Shown here one piece after another: positions 43,390-53,330 of a stretch of 64,000 bases of DNA (its first letter is position 1; each line of letters opens with the position of its first letter). The translations under genes were made by a program, and so were the position numbers. Source of the DNA: Chitinophaga silvisoli (GTDB lineage Bacteria > Bacteroidota > Bacteroidia > Chitinophagales > Chitinophagaceae); the NCBI RefSeq assembly GCF_003412465.1, contig NZ_QTJV01000001.1:186001-250000 (forward strand), read 5' to 3'. The notes under the pieces were generated by a model, which saw only the letters and a list, made by a program, of their open reading frames with translations, was not told where the DNA came from and did no database searches.

Positions 43390-44328
43390 TCAGGCTACAA
43401 CTTTCATATTGTCAAGTACGTCCATCACTTCTTTTACGTGATCGGCGGAAGATTTGAGCAGTTCAGTTTCGTTTTGGTTTAATTGTAGTTCTATAATTTT
43501 TTCGATACCGTTTTTACCCAGTATCACTGGTACACCGAGGTAGATGTCTTTGAGGCCATATTGTCCGGAGAGCCATGCGCAGCAGGGGAAGATGCGTTTT
43601 TCGTCTTTCAGGATAGCTTCTACCATCTGGGCGGCAGCAGCGCCGGGTGCGTACCATGCGGAGGTGCCCAGGAGGTTTACAATTTCGCCGCCACCTACTT
43701 TGGTGCGCTGGATGATGGCTTCGAGTTTGTCGGGAGCAACCAGTTCGGTAACAGGAATACCTGATACGGTGGTGTAGCGGGGGAGGGGGACCATGGTATC
43801 GCCATGACCTCCCATGAGGATGGCCTGAATGTCTTTGGGCGAGCAGCCAATTTCTTCAGCGAGGAAGGCGCGGTAGCGGGCGGTATCGAGGATACCGGCC
43901 ATACCGAACACTTTGCTGCTGTCTTTGCCGGCGGTGAGGTAAGCGCAATACGTCATTACATCGAGTGGGTTACTAACTACGATGATGATTGCATCAGGGG
44001 AATATTGTGAGATATTCTCTGTTACAGACTTTACGATATTGGCATTGGTGTTGATCAGGTCATCGCGGCTCATACCTGGTTTGCGGGGGAGTCCCGACGT
44101 AATCACAACCACATCGCTACCGGCTGTTCGCTCATAGTCATTCGTCACCCCCGATATTCTTGTGCTGTAATAGTCAATCGGTGCTTGTTGCCATGAATCC
44201 AGCGCTTTCCCTTCAGCTGTTCCCTCCTTAATGTCCAATAACACGACTTCCTGTAAAAAATCTCTGTGGGCCAGCACATTAGCACAGGTTGCGCCTACAT
44301 TGCCAGCTCCTACAACAGTAACTTTCAT
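43390..44328 (-). CDS. mdh: Malate dehydrogenase (LDH-like type)
   Basis: 312 residues. It oxidises malate to oxaloacetate with NAD in the citric acid cycle. The Rossmann motif VTVVGAGNVGATCA is at the start, with D (LLDIKEG) for NAD preference; substrate-binding arginines are in LPRKPGMSRDDLI, SNPLDVMTY follows, and the catalytic His is in GGHGDTMVPLPR. This is the tetrameric, LDH-like type with the RKPGMSR loop that marks malate use. Confidence 0.96.
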   Translation of the reverse strand: MKVTVVGAGNVGATCANVLAHRDFLQEVVLLDIKEGTAEGKALDSWQQAPIDYYSTRISGVTNDYERTAGSDVVVITSGLPRKPGMSRDDLINTNANIVKSVTENISQYSPDAIIIVVSNPLDVMTYCAYLTAGKDSSKVFGMAGILDTARYRAFLAEEIGCSPKDIQAILMGGHGDTMVPLPRYTTVSGIPVTELVAPDKLEAIIQRTKVGGGEIVNLLGTSAWYAPGAAAAQMVEAILKDEKRIFPCCAWLSGQYGLKDIYLGVPVILGKNGIEKIIELQLNQNETELLKSSADHVKEVMDVLDNMKVVA

Positions 44329-44402
44329 CGTATGTTTTTTATTTAAAGGTGAAGAATATGAGGATGAACAAATGTATCACTGCCCGCTGAAGCAGTTTTG
44401 CA

Positions 44403-44924
44403 CTACTTCAGGAGTTCAACCAGATCTTCGATCTTCGCAGTACCTTCAAAACCTTTCACAAACTGACCTTTCCTGTCGTAGATAAAGAGGCCGGGGAAGT
44501 AGTGGAGGTTGTAGAAATACATGATCTGGCGGGTAGGTTCACTGCCCATGGTGATGTTCGGGTAGTTCTTAATATTATAGTGGTCATAATATTCTTTCAT
44601 CAATTCCCGTTTGAACGGGGTTACCATCAGGATCTGGGCTTTTTTGAACTTGTCGATGTTTTTGAGCATTTCTTCTGTCAGGTGTTTGCAATGGTCACAA
44701 TCCACGCTAAAAACGAAAACCAGGGTTTTTACGTTCTTTTTCAGGTCCTTCTTGGTAATTACTTTTCCATCGGGCAGGGTATACTGAAAGGCGGGTGGTG
44801 TGGGAAACTGCAGGTAAGGAGGTTGATCCTTGGCGGCTGCGGCGGGTGCCTGGGTAGTTTTGTTGGATTGTGCATTCATCAAGGCTGGCAGACATAACAA
44901 TAGTACAATCAGATAGTGCTTCAT
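44403..44924 (-). CDS. Secreted thioredoxin-fold protein
   Basis: 173 residues from the ATG at 44924. A longer frame starts at 44993, but MKHYLIVLLLCLPALMNAQ is a clear signal peptide. After a Pro/Ala-rich linker, VKTLVFVFSVDCDHCKHLTEEML (about 75-95) holds a CDHC active site, and FPGLFIYDRKGQFVKGFEG near the end has the cis-proline strand. It probably works in periplasmic thiol/disulfide exchange, like TlpA proteins. Confidence 0.87.
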   Translation of the reverse strand: MKHYLIVLLLCLPALMNAQSNKTTQAPAAAAKDQPPYLQFPTPPAFQYTLPDGKVITKKDLKKNVKTLVFVFSVDCDHCKHLTEEMLKNIDKFKKAQILMVTPFKRELMKEYYDHYNIKNYPNITMGSEPTRQIMYFYNLHYFPGLFIYDRKGQFVKGFEGTAKIEDLVELLK

Positions 44925-45127
44925 ATAACTCTTTGATTTGAAAATAATATTACCGCTAAAGGTATCGAATTTAAGCATATGGCAAAGGCCCATTTACATG
45001 ACCGGGAAAACCGGCCTCATACATTAAAAATGATGTTTTTCTGGCCTTAAAAAGGCTTAAAATGGGCTCAAAACGCTTACTTTTCCAATTTTTTATAAAA
45101 AAATTACTAGATTACCTTCCCTTACAT

Positions 45128-45135
45128 TATGTTTG
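45128..45135 (+). promoter_or_regulatory. Distal efp promoter -7 box
   Basis: TATGTTTG followed by CATTCC. About 145 nt ahead of the efp start; the first of two candidate promoters. Confidence 0.5.
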
Positions 45136-45205
45136 CATTCCTAAAAAAAATAATAGGTAACGTTAGGTCTCTAAATACACTAAAACAAATTAGGAAGCAA
45201 TGGGT

Positions 45206-45234
45206 TTTGGGTTTTACCAGAATGATTACTTTTG
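45206..45234 (+). promoter_or_regulatory. Proximal efp promoter
   Basis: TTTG (45206-45209), 17-nt spacer, TACTTTTG (45227-45234), followed by CAATCC. Confidence 0.65.
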
Positions 45235-45279
45235 CAATCCTTAACGTAAATTTTTAACTTTAAATTAAGTGTCCTTTTT

Positions 45280-45846
45280 ATGGCAACCACTGCAGATATC
45301 AGAACAGGATTGATTATAAAGCTGGATAACAGCCTTTATTCTGTTGTAGAGTTTGGTCAGAATAAAACAGCCCGTGCTGCTGCTAAAGTATGGGCGAAGC
45401 TGAAAGGTGTTGACAACACCCGTTCCATCGAGCATACCTGGAACTCCGGTGATAACATCTTCCCTGTGCGTGTTGAGAAGAAAACATTCCAATACTTATA
45501 TCAGGACGATAGTGGTTACAACTTCATGGACAACGAGACATTCGAGCAGATCGCCCTTGGCGAAAACCTGATCGATGCACCTCAGTTCCTGAAAGAAGGC
45601 CAGGAGGTTCAAGTGAGCATTAATACGGAAACCGAGCAGCCAATGAGCGTGGAATTACCGGATAAAATCGTGGTGAAAGTAACGTATTCTGAGCCAGGTT
45701 TAAAGGGTGATACAGCTACCCGTACGCTGAAACCTGCTACTGTAGAAGGTGGCGCAACAGTGAATGTTCCTCTGTTCGTAAATGAAGGAGAACTGATCAG
45801 AGTAAACACCAAAACTGGTGAGTACATTGAGCGCGTAAAAGAATAG
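45280..45846 (+). CDS. efp: Elongation factor P with an arginine tip
   Basis: 188 residues, three beta-barrel domains. EF-P rescues ribosomes stalled at polyproline. The domain I tip loop reads QNKTARAAAKVWAKLKG (27-43) with R32 where most EF-Ps have a lysine in PGKG. The spacing fits the arginine-type EF-P of Pseudomonas (NKSGRNAA), in which R32 is rhamnosylated by EarP. The C-terminal end GELIRVNTKTGEYIERVKE is standard. It starts an operon with accB and accC, 58 nt upstream of accB. Confidence 0.95.
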   Translation: MATTADIRTGLIIKLDNSLYSVVEFGQNKTARAAAKVWAKLKGVDNTRSIEHTWNSGDNIFPVRVEKKTFQYLYQDDSGYNFMDNETFEQIALGENLIDAPQFLKEGQEVQVSINTETEQPMSVELPDKIVVKVTYSEPGLKGDTATRTLKPATVEGGATVNVPLFVNEGELIRVNTKTGEYIERVKE

Positions 45847-45904
45847 TTTTAGTCCATCCAATTATATATCTACTTCAAGCATTTCTAAACCAAAAACTGT
45901 CTAC

Positions 45905-46393
45905 ATGGATTTTAAACAGATTCAGGAGCTGGTCAAGATGGTCAACAAATCCAACATCAGCGAACTGAGCATTGAGCAGGACAAGTTTAAGATTACAATA
46001 AAGCAAAAGGATAACGAAACTCAGCAGGTTATTGCCGTTCCAACTATGGCAGCGCCTGTACAGGCAGTTCCTCAGGCAGTTGCTGCCGTGCAGGCACCTG
46101 TATCAGCTCCGGCTGCTGAAGCACAAAAACCAGCTGCTGATGTAAAAGCAGACAACCTGGTAACCATCAAATCTCCTATGATCGGTACATTTTACCGCAG
46201 CCCTGGTCCTGACAAACCTTCCTTTGTGAATGTAGGTGACGAGGTGTCTCCAGGCAAAGTGGTATGTATTATTGAGGCGATGAAACTTTTCAACGAGATT
46301 GAAAGTGAGGTAAGTGGTAAAATCGTAAAAATACTGGTAGATGACGCATCTCCTGTAGAATATGATCAGCCACTGTACCTGGTAGAACCATAA
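45905..46393 (+). CDS. accB: Acetyl-CoA carboxylase biotin carboxyl carrier protein
   Basis: 162 residues. An N-terminal helical part (1-45), an Ala/Pro/Val-rich linker (46-85), and the biotinyl domain with K127 in CIIEAMKLFNEIESE, plus the thumb loop PMIGTFYRSPGPDKP. It carries carboxybiotin between AccC and AccAD for malonyl-CoA synthesis. It ends 113 nt before accC, with a long hairpin between. Confidence 0.97.
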   Translation: MDFKQIQELVKMVNKSNISELSIEQDKFKITIKQKDNETQQVIAVPTMAAPVQAVPQAVAAVQAPVSAPAAEAQKPAADVKADNLVTIKSPMIGTFYRSPGPDKPSFVNVGDEVSPGKVVCIIEAMKLFNEIESEVSGKIVKILVDDASPVEYDQPLYLVEP

Positions 46394-46405
46394 AATTGTT
46401 TAGTT

Positions 46406-46468
46406 AAAAGGTTGGAATATTATGAGCTACTGTAGGGTACCCCCTGCTTCATAATGTTCCAACCTTTT
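46406..46468 (+). repeat. Long hairpin between accB and accC
   Basis: AAAAGGTTGGAATATTATGA (46406-46425) pairs with TCATAATGTTCCAACCTTTT (46449-46468), with one mismatch. Followed by TAGGCTTATTAACTTTTTT, so it may partly terminate. Confidence 0.75.
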
Positions 46469-46506
46469 AGGCTTATTAACTTTTTTCTTTAACCTATCGA
46501 AAAAAC

Positions 46507-47844
46507 ATGTTTAAGAAAATATTGATTGCCAACCGTGGAGAGATTGCCTTACGTATCATACGTACCTGTAAAGAAATGGGCATCAAAACGGTGGCTGTTT
46601 ATTCTACTGCTGACAAGGACAGCCTTCATGTGAAGTTCGCTGATGAGGCGGTATGTATAGGCAAGCCGCAGAGCAGTGAATCATATCTGAATATTCCCCA
46701 CTTAATGGCGGCAGCTGAAATCACGAATGCGGATGCAATCCATCCGGGTTATGGATTCCTGGCTGAAAACGCGCGTTTTGCGGAGATCTGTGGAGAACAC
46801 GGTATTAAATTTATCGGTCCCACTCCGGAGATGATCCGTAAGATGGGGGATAAGATGACAGCTAAAGAAACCATGATCGCAGCGGGTGTGCCGGTTATTC
46901 CTGGATCCGGCGGTTTATTACAAAGCCTGGAAGAAGCAAGGACCCTGGCAAAAGAAATGGGCCTGCCTATCATCCTGAAAGCAACTGCTGGTGGTGGTGG
47001 TAAAGGTATGCGTGTGGTATGGAAAGATGAGGAGCTCGAGAACGCATACAACATGGCAAAAAATGAAGCCCGCGCGGCATTCAATAACGATGGTATCTAC
47101 ATGGAGAAATTCGTGGAAGAGCCAAGGCATATTGAAATCCAGGTAGCTGGTGACCAGTATGGTAAAGTATGTCACCTGAGTGAGCGTGACTGTTCTATCC
47201 AGCGTCGTCACCAGAAGCTTGTTGAAGAGTCTCCTTCTCCGTTCATGACACCTGAGCTGCGTGAGAAGATGGGTGAAGCGGCTATCAAAGCTGCGGCAGC
47301 TATCAACTACGAAAGCGTAGGTACCATTGAGTTCCTCGTGGATAAGCACAGGAATTTCTACTTCATGGAGATGAACACTCGTATCCAGGTAGAACATGGT
47401 GTGACGGAAGAAGTAATCAATTTCGACCTTATCAAGGAGCAGATCAAGATTGCAGCTGGTATTCCTATTTCAGGAAAGAACTACATGCCTGAGATGCACG
47501 TAATTGAGTGTCGTATCAACGCGGAAGATCCATACAACGATTTCCGTCCTTCTCCGGGTAAGATTACAACCCTGCATATTCCGGGTGGTCATGGGGTGAG
47601 AGTGGATTCTCATATCTATGCCGGTTATGTAATTCCTCCTTATTACGATTCTATGGTGGCTAAGCTGATCACTATCGCACAGACGAGAGAAGAAGCGATC
47701 AACACTATGGAAAGAGCACTGAGCGAGTTTGTAATTGAAGGTGTGAAGACGACTATTCCTTTCCATCAGCAGCTGATGAGAAATGAAGATTTCAGAAAAG
47801 GTAATTTTACAACCAAGTTCACGGAGACGTTCAAACTGGTTTAA
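46507..47844 (+). CDS. accC: Acetyl-CoA carboxylase biotin carboxylase
   Basis: 445 residues. ATP-grasp enzyme that carboxylates the biotin on AccB. Marks: [19 protein letters not shown] at the start, the glycine-rich loop [14 protein letters not shown] (about 158-171), and [16 protein letters not shown] with the metal-binding Glu and catalytic Arg. It ends with the C-terminal biotin carboxylase domain. Operon end: a terminator 20 nt after the stop. Confidence 0.97.
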   Translation: MFKKILIANRGEIALRIIRTCKEMGIKTVAVYSTADKDSLHVKFADEAVCIGKPQSSESYLNIPHLMAAAEITNADAIHPGYGFLAENARFAEICGEHGIKFIGPTPEMIRKMGDKMTAKETMIAAGVPVIPGSGGLLQSLEEARTLAKEMGLPIILKATAGGGGKGMRVVWKDEELENAYNMAKNEARAAFNNDGIYMEKFVEEPRHIEIQVAGDQYGKVCHLSERDCSIQRRHQKLVEESPSPFMTPELREKMGEAAIKAAAAINYESVGTIEFLVDKHRNFYFMEMNTRIQVEHGVTEEVINFDLIKEQIKIAAGIPISGKNYMPEMHVIECRINAEDPYNDFRPSPGKITTLHIPGGHGVRVDSHIYAGYVIPPYYDSMVAKLITIAQTREEAINTMERALSEFVIEGVKTTIPFHQQLMRNEDFRKGNFTTKFTETFKLV

Positions 47845-47864
47845 AATAATAATCTTAGATAGTG

Positions 47865-47897
47865 ATCCCGGTGGTGCAAACTGCCGGGATTTTTTTA
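47865..47897 (+). terminator. accC terminator
   Basis: ATCCCGG (47865-47871) / CCGGGAT (47884-47890), then six T. Confidence 0.88.
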
Positions 47898-47935
47898 TTC
47901 CCTGTAATCCAATCTGCCAGGTTTAAAAATCCCCC

Positions 47936-47970
47936 TAAAAACACAAAGCCCCGGGTAAATACCCGGGGCT
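47936..47970 (-). terminator. glnN terminator
   Basis: AGCCCCGGGT (47947-47956) / ACCCGGGGCT (47961-47970), perfect 10 bp; on the minus strand TTGTGTTTTT follows. Confidence 0.88.
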
Positions 47971-47998
47971 AATCATACACCAAAACAATCTTACGGTT

Positions 47999-50197
47999 TT
48001 ATCGCAAGAAAAGCAGCTCTCTGTACTTAGGCAGTGCCCATTGTTTGTCATCTACCAGGAACTCCAGTTTGTCGGAGTGGTATCTGATCACATCAAAGTA
48101 CGGCTTAATTTTATCACAATAATCTATAGCTTTCTGGCGGCTGTCAGTAACCTTGTTAGCTACTTTGCGCGCTTCAATCATAGCCTGTACATTCTCACTG
48201 ATGACGTTAACATGTTCAGCTATTTTGTTAGCAATCTGGGTTTGCGCTTTAACAGCTGCATCGCCTAAACCTATTTCTTTCAGACCACGGATGTTCGTGA
48301 TCAGACTATTCATATAGGAGATTGCTGAAGGCAGGATCGTGTTGGTAGCCAGGTCGCCTATAACACGGGCTTCGATCTGTACCTTCTTCACGTAGTCTTC
48401 GAGGAGGATTTCATGACGTGCATGCAGTTCCTTCTCTGTGTAGATACCTACTTCTGTGAACAGTTTAGTAGATTTCTCAGTTACGAAAGCATCCAGTGCC
48501 TGAGGAGTTGTCTTCACGTTTGCGAGACCTCTTCTTTCAGCTTCTTTTTCCCACTCTTCGCTATAACCGTCGCCTTCGAATAAAACTTTCTCCGAATCTA
48601 CAATATATTTTCTAAGAGTTTGCATAATCGCAATCTCTTTTTTCTCGCCTTTCTCGATCAGGGCATCTACTTCAACCTTGAAGTTAGCCAGTGTTTTAGC
48701 CACGATTGTGTTCAACACAGTCATTGCAGAAGCACAGTTAGCAGAAGAACCTACAGCGCGGAACTCGAACTTGTTACCAGTGAAGGCAAACGGAGAAGTA
48801 CGGTTACGGTCAGTGTTGTCCAGCATCAGTTCTGGAATGTGACGGTGCAGGTCGAGTTTCAGGATAGCTTCATCCTGCTCATCGAACTTGTTGTTCACAC
48901 GGGTTTTAACTTCCTGCAGTACATCGTACAGGTATTTACCTGAGAATACGGAGATAATAGCAGGAGGTGCCTCATTTGCGCCCAGACGGAAGTCATTGCT
49001 TGGAGAAGCAATGGAAGCTCTCATCAGGTCAGCATAGTCATGAACCGCTTTGATCGTGTTAACGAAGAAAGTCAGGAACATCAGGTTAGTCTTTGGAGTC
49101 TTACCAGGAGCCAGCAGGTTAACGCCGGTATCGGTAGCCATAGACCAGTTATTGTGCTTACCTGAACCGTTGATACCAGCGAATGGTTTCTCGTGCAGCA
49201 GGCATTTCAGTTTGTGACGTTTAGCAACCTTGTTCATCACGTCCATCAGCAGGGAGTTGTGGTCAACTGCGATGTTTACTTCTTCGAAGATTGGAGCACA
49301 CTCAAACTGAGAAGGAGCTACCTCGTTGTGACGGGTTCTCAGCGGAATACCCAGTTTGTATGATTCCAGTTCGAAATCACGCATGAAAGCGTAAGCACGC
49401 TCAGGGATAGAACCAAAGTAATGGTCTTCCAGCTGCTGACCTTTGGAAGGTGCGTGACCAACTACGGTACGACCAGTCATAACCAGGTCAGGACGAGCGT
49501 TTGCCAGGTTTTCGTCAACCAGGAAGTATTCCTGTTCCCAACCCAGGGTAGGAGTAACTTTGGTAACGTTTTTATCGAAATAGTTACATACGTCTACGGC
49601 AGCTTTGTCGATAGCAGATAATGCTTTCAGCAAAGGAGCTTTGTAGTCCAGTGATTCACCGGTGTATGAAACGAATATAGTAGGAATGCAAAGTGTCTTA
49701 CCAAATCCCTGTTCCAGGATGAATGGAGGAGAGGAAGGATCCCATGCAGTATAACCGCGAGCTTCGAAAGTAGCACGCAGACCACCATTAGGGAAAGAAG
49801 AAGCATCAGGCTCCTGTTGTACCAGGGCATCGCCGTCAAATGTTTCCAGGGGGGTACCATCACTCTTCAGGGTGAAGAAAGAGTCATGTTTTTCAGCAGT
49901 AGTACCAGTTAATGGTTGGAACCAGTGTGTGTAGTGGGTAACTCCTTTTTTCATAGCCCAGGCTTTCAGACCAGATGCGATCTGCTCAGCCATTTTACGT
50001 TCGATTTTGGTGCCAGCCTTGATAGAGTTCATCAGGCTCTTGTAAGCCTCATCACTCAGGCTTTCCCTCATTGCTTTTCCTGCGAATACATTGCTGCCGA
50101 ACACTTCGGTGATCTTGTTACCGGTAAGTGCTTCGGAAGTGATTTTTAGATCAACGCCAGAAAGGTTTTCCAGCGCGGTGAAGCGTAACGATTGCAT
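47999..50197 (-). CDS. glnN: Glutamine synthetase, type III
   Basis: 732 residues from the ATG at 50197; seven more residues upstream (to 50218) are possible but are unusual for the family. GS III forms dodecamers and makes glutamine from glutamate and ammonia. Visible: the N-terminal SEALTGNKITEVFGSNVF, LFPNGGLRATFEARGYTAWDP, GLNGSGKHNNWS-like GINGSGKHNNWSMATD, and DRNRTSPFAFTGNKFEFRAVGSSA. It lies alone on the minus strand, divergent from purL, 372 nt away. Confidence 0.96.
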   Translation of the reverse strand: MQSLRFTALENLSGVDLKITSEALTGNKITEVFGSNVFAGKAMRESLSDEAYKSLMNSIKAGTKIERKMAEQIASGLKAWAMKKGVTHYTHWFQPLTGTTAEKHDSFFTLKSDGTPLETFDGDALVQQEPDASSFPNGGLRATFEARGYTAWDPSSPPFILEQGFGKTLCIPTIFVSYTGESLDYKAPLLKALSAIDKAAVDVCNYFDKNVTKVTPTLGWEQEYFLVDENLANARPDLVMTGRTVVGHAPSKGQQLEDHYFGSIPERAYAFMRDFELESYKLGIPLRTRHNEVAPSQFECAPIFEEVNIAVDHNSLLMDVMNKVAKRHKLKCLLHEKPFAGINGSGKHNNWSMATDTGVNLLAPGKTPKTNLMFLTFFVNTIKAVHDYADLMRASIASPSNDFRLGANEAPPAIISVFSGKYLYDVLQEVKTRVNNKFDEQDEAILKLDLHRHIPELMLDNTDRNRTSPFAFTGNKFEFRAVGSSANCASAMTVLNTIVAKTLANFKVEVDALIEKGEKKEIAIMQTLRKYIVDSEKVLFEGDGYSEEWEKEAERRGLANVKTTPQALDAFVTEKSTKLFTEVGIYTEKELHARHEILLEDYVKKVQIEARVIGDLATNTILPSAISYMNSLITNIRGLKEIGLGDAAVKAQTQIANKIAEHVNVISENVQAMIEARKVANKVTDSRQKAIDYCDKIKPYFDVIRYHSDKLEFLVDDKQWALPKYRELLFLR

Positions 50198-50569
50198 GCT
50201 GTAAATAATTTTACACAAAAGAACGCAGTTGAGCTTACATAAGCAAGAATTAAATTGATTTTAACTAAAAAATTACATTTTTAGCCCATAAAGGTTAATT
50301 ATTTTGATTTTTGGTCAAAAAAAAGGGGGCGAGCTTACGTGAAACTGATATATTTAAAAAATGATAATGTTTTAAATAGGCTTTTTTACTTCAGTAGTGA
50401 GGCGAAAAAGGGATGTTTTAAACCGGTATTACTTACGTAGTATTTTTACCACGGTATGTAATTTGCAGTTAAAATTGCTAGCTGCCAACCTCGGTATTCC
50501 TTGTCAATTGATGGAAAACCTGTAGGTTTGTATCTTCTATTTTAATGTCGTACTCATACATCTTGTTAC
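50198..50569. other. Divergent intergenic region glnN/purL
   Basis: 372 nt, AT-rich. It must hold promoters for both genes. TTCTTTTG on the minus strand (about 50218-50225) is a partial -7 match for glnN. TATCTTCT near 50530 is the nearest match for purL. No gene was seen. Confidence 0.45.
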
Positions 50570-52825
50570 ATGCAAACTTCCGTAGAAACTCCAGATAAGT
50601 TCTCCCAGACAACCGTTGAAACAGCAGAACAGCTGGGCCTTACAGCAGACGAATTTGAGCGCATAAAGAACATCCTTGGCCGTACTCCAAACTTCACTGA
50701 ACTGAGTATGTATTCTGTAATGTGGAGTGAACATTGCAGCTACAAAAACTCCATCGTGTGGTTAAAAACACTGCCCCGCGAAGGTGAACGCCTGCTGGTA
50801 AAAGCAGGTGAAGAGAATGCAGGTCTTGTGGACATTGGTGATGGTTATGCCTGTGTATTCAAAATCGAATCACATAACCACCCTTCCGCCATCGAACCAT
50901 TCCAGGGTGCTGCTACCGGTGTAGGTGGTATTCACCGTGATATCTTTACAATGGGAGCCCGTCCTATTGCTGCGCTGAACTCCCTGCGTTTTGGCAACCT
51001 GAATGATAAGAAGACACAACACCTCCTGAAAGGTATTGTGCACGGTATAGGCCATTATGGCAACTGTTTCGGTGTGCCTACCGTGGCTGGTGAAACCTAC
51101 TTCGAAGATTGCTATAATACTAACCCTCTTGTAAACGCGATGAGCGTAGGGGTTGTAAAAGTGGGCCAGACTGTTTCCGCTACTTCATATGGTGCCGGCA
51201 ATCCTGTATTCATCGTAGGTTCTGCAACAGGGAAAGATGGAATAGGTGGCGCATCTTTTGCCAGTGCGAACATCACTGAAGACAGCGTGGAAGATCTGCC
51301 TTCCGTACAGGTAGGTGATCCGTTCCAGGAAAAGAAACTGCTGGAAGCATGTCTCGAGATCATTCCAACCGGTGCGCTGGTAGGTATGCAGGACATGGGT
51401 GCTGCCGGTATCACCTGTTCTACCGCAGAAATGAGTGCGAAGGGAGAACATGGTATGATTATCCACCTGGATAAGGTACCTACCCGCCAGCAGAACATGA
51501 AAGCATGGGAAATGCTGCTGAGCGAAAGCCAGGAAAGAATGCTGATCGTATTGCACAAAGGCCAGGAGGCCAAAGTGCTGGAAATATTTGAGAAATGGGA
51601 CCTGCATTGCGTGCAGATTGGTGAAGTGACTACCGACAAATCACTGAAGTTCTATATGAACGACGTGCTGGAAGCTGATGTACCTGCGGAAAGCCTGGTG
51701 CTGGGTGGTGGTGCTCCTCAATATCACCGTGCTTATACTGAGCCTGTTTACTTCGAAAAAATCAAAGCCTTCAATATCCAGAATATTCCGGATACCCTGC
51801 ATGCACAATTTGCTGCAGAAAGGCTGGTAAAGCTGCCTAACATCGCTTCCAAACGCTGGATCTATACCCAGTATGACAGCATGGTAGGTGCTGCTAACGC
51901 CAGTACCAATGCGCCAAGTGATGCCGCTATCGTAACCGTAAAGGGCACGAAGAAAGTGCTGGCGCTAACTACCGACTGTAACAGCCGTTTTGTATATGCT
52001 GACCCTCATATCGGTGGTCAGATCGCTGTAGCCGAAGCTGCCCGCAACATCGTTTGTAGTGGTGGTGAGCCGGTAGCCATTACAAACTGCCTGAATTTCG
52101 GTAACCCTTACGATCCTGAAGTATACTACCAGTTCGTACACGCTATTAAAGGTATGGGTGAAGCCTGCCGTAAGTTCAACACCCCTGTTACAGGTGGAAA
52201 TGTGAGCTTCTATAACCAGTCTCCGGAAGGCGCTGTATATCCTACGCCTACCATCGGTATGCTGGGCATCCTGGATAGCATCGAAGACCGTCTGACCCTC
52301 AACTTCAAAGAAGCGGGTCACCTGGTGTACCTGCTGGGCCGTAGCCGTAATGATATCAATAGCTCCGAATACCTGCATAAACTGATCGGCATCGAATTCA
52401 GTCCTGTTCCTCACTTCAACCTGGAAGAAGAAGCACAGCTGCAGACAGCTATCTCCAAACTGAATAAAGCGGGCCTGATTCAGTCCGCACACGATGTGAG
52501 CGAAGGTGGTCTGTTCATTACCCTGCTGGAAAGTGCTATGAGCAGCGGATTAGGTTTCGACGTTCACACCAATGCAAACTTCCGTAAAGATGCCTACCTG
52601 TTCGGTGAGAGCCAGAGCCGTGCCGTAGTCACAGTAAGACCTGAGGATAAAGAGAAATTCGAAGCCTTGCTCCATGGACTGGTGGATGCGACCGAATACT
52701 CTGTAAGGTACGAGAAGATCGGTACTGTGAAAGGTGAGCATGTAGTGGTAGATGGCGACGACTGGGGTAAAGTAAGCCAGTGGAAACAGCAGTATGATGC
52801 TGCTATCGAAGCTAATTTAGCATAA
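50570..52825 (+). CDS. purL: Phosphoribosylformylglycinamidine synthase, small PurL
   Basis: 751 residues, the short PurL that works in a complex with PurQ and PurS, not the 1,250-1,300 residue fused enzyme. It makes FGAM from FGAR, glutamine and ATP. Marks: [11 protein letters not shown] near 45-55, [32 protein letters not shown], and the tandem PurM-like halves with [16 protein letters not shown] and [22 protein letters not shown]. PurQ and PurS are not adjacent. Confidence 0.96.
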   Translation: MQTSVETPDKFSQTTVETAEQLGLTADEFERIKNILGRTPNFTELSMYSVMWSEHCSYKNSIVWLKTLPREGERLLVKAGEENAGLVDIGDGYACVFKIESHNHPSAIEPFQGAATGVGGIHRDIFTMGARPIAALNSLRFGNLNDKKTQHLLKGIVHGIGHYGNCFGVPTVAGETYFEDCYNTNPLVNAMSVGVVKVGQTVSATSYGAGNPVFIVGSATGKDGIGGASFASANITEDSVEDLPSVQVGDPFQEKKLLEACLEIIPTGALVGMQDMGAAGITCSTAEMSAKGEHGMIIHLDKVPTRQQNMKAWEMLLSESQERMLIVLHKGQEAKVLEIFEKWDLHCVQIGEVTTDKSLKFYMNDVLEADVPAESLVLGGGAPQYHRAYTEPVYFEKIKAFNIQNIPDTLHAQFAAERLVKLPNIASKRWIYTQYDSMVGAANASTNAPSDAAIVTVKGTKKVLALTTDCNSRFVYADPHIGGQIAVAEAARNIVCSGGEPVAITNCLNFGNPYDPEVYYQFVHAIKGMGEACRKFNTPVTGGNVSFYNQSPEGAVYPTPTIGMLGILDSIEDRLTLNFKEAGHLVYLLGRSRNDINSSEYLHKLIGIEFSPVPHFNLEEEAQLQTAISKLNKAGLIQSAHDVSEGGLFITLLESAMSSGLGFDVHTNANFRKDAYLFGESQSRAVVTVRPEDKEKFEALLHGLVDATEYSVRYEKIGTVKGEHVVVDGDDWGKVSQWKQQYDAAIEANLA

Positions 52826-52848
52826 GTAAGCAGCTTTTAAAGCATATG

Positions 52849-52905
52849 AGGTGTAACATATATCCCACATGGGTGTTATGTTACACCTTTTCTCTTTTTA
52901 AGCTG
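52849..52905 (+). terminator. purL terminator
   Basis: AGGTGTAACAT (52849-52859) / ATGTTACACCT (52878-52888), perfect 11 bp, then TTTCTCTTTTT. An outer AGCTT/AAGCT pair may lengthen the stem. Confidence 0.9.
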
Positions 52906-53058
52906 TTCATCATACACTTATAAAAAGTAGTTGAATTACTAAATCCTTGCTGGTGGCCCGTTTGCCGAAAAAAGGCGTTTTATTGTACGTTGTATTTACT
53001 TTAACAACTCATTAACAAAATAGCATCTTCGTGTGAATTTATATTACCATATGTAGAC

Positions 53059-53260
53059 TATTTTTGATTTAGAGAGATGCAAAATACAAGTCCGGTTGTC
53101 AGGGGCTTTTTAGTATAAAAATATCCAGGAGTCTTATTGATTCCCATTCTATGAAAACCAATTGTTCTACTTACCATGTCCTAATGAAAGCTAAGTGATT
53201 TACACCTAGTGAGAAAGAAAGATTTGTAGAGGAGCCCTCCGTGTTACAACGGAGGGCTCC
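53059..53260 (+). ncRNA. Candidate small transcript with two mini-ORFs
   Basis: TATTTTTG at 53059-53066 fits the -7 consensus and a strong terminator lies at 53231-53270, though no annotated gene stands between. The transcript of roughly 190 nt holds two short frames: 53077-53118 (13 codons, MQNTSPVVRGFLV) and 53151-53198 (15 codons, MKTNCSTYHVLMKAK). Neither has other support. It may be a regulatory RNA, a leader-peptide RNA or a small peptide gene. Confidence 0.45.
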
Positions 53261-53270
53261 CTTGTTTTTA
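53231..53270 (+). terminator. Terminator of the candidate small transcript
   Basis: GGAGCCCTCCGT (53231-53242) / ACGGAGGGCTCC (53249-53260), 12 bp perfect, then CTTGTTTTT. It points along the plus strand. Confidence 0.9.
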
Positions 53271-53277
53271 AAGCATT

Positions 53278-53313
53278 AAAAAAGGCCGGATCACGTAGTG
53301 ATCCGGCCTTTTA
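53278..53313. terminator. Bidirectional terminator, serves the oxoamine synthase gene
   Basis: GGCCGGATCAC (53284-53294) / GTGATCCGGCC (53298-53308) with A and T runs on both sides. Confidence 0.9.
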
Positions 53314-53330
53314 AATTATATGCTAATAGC

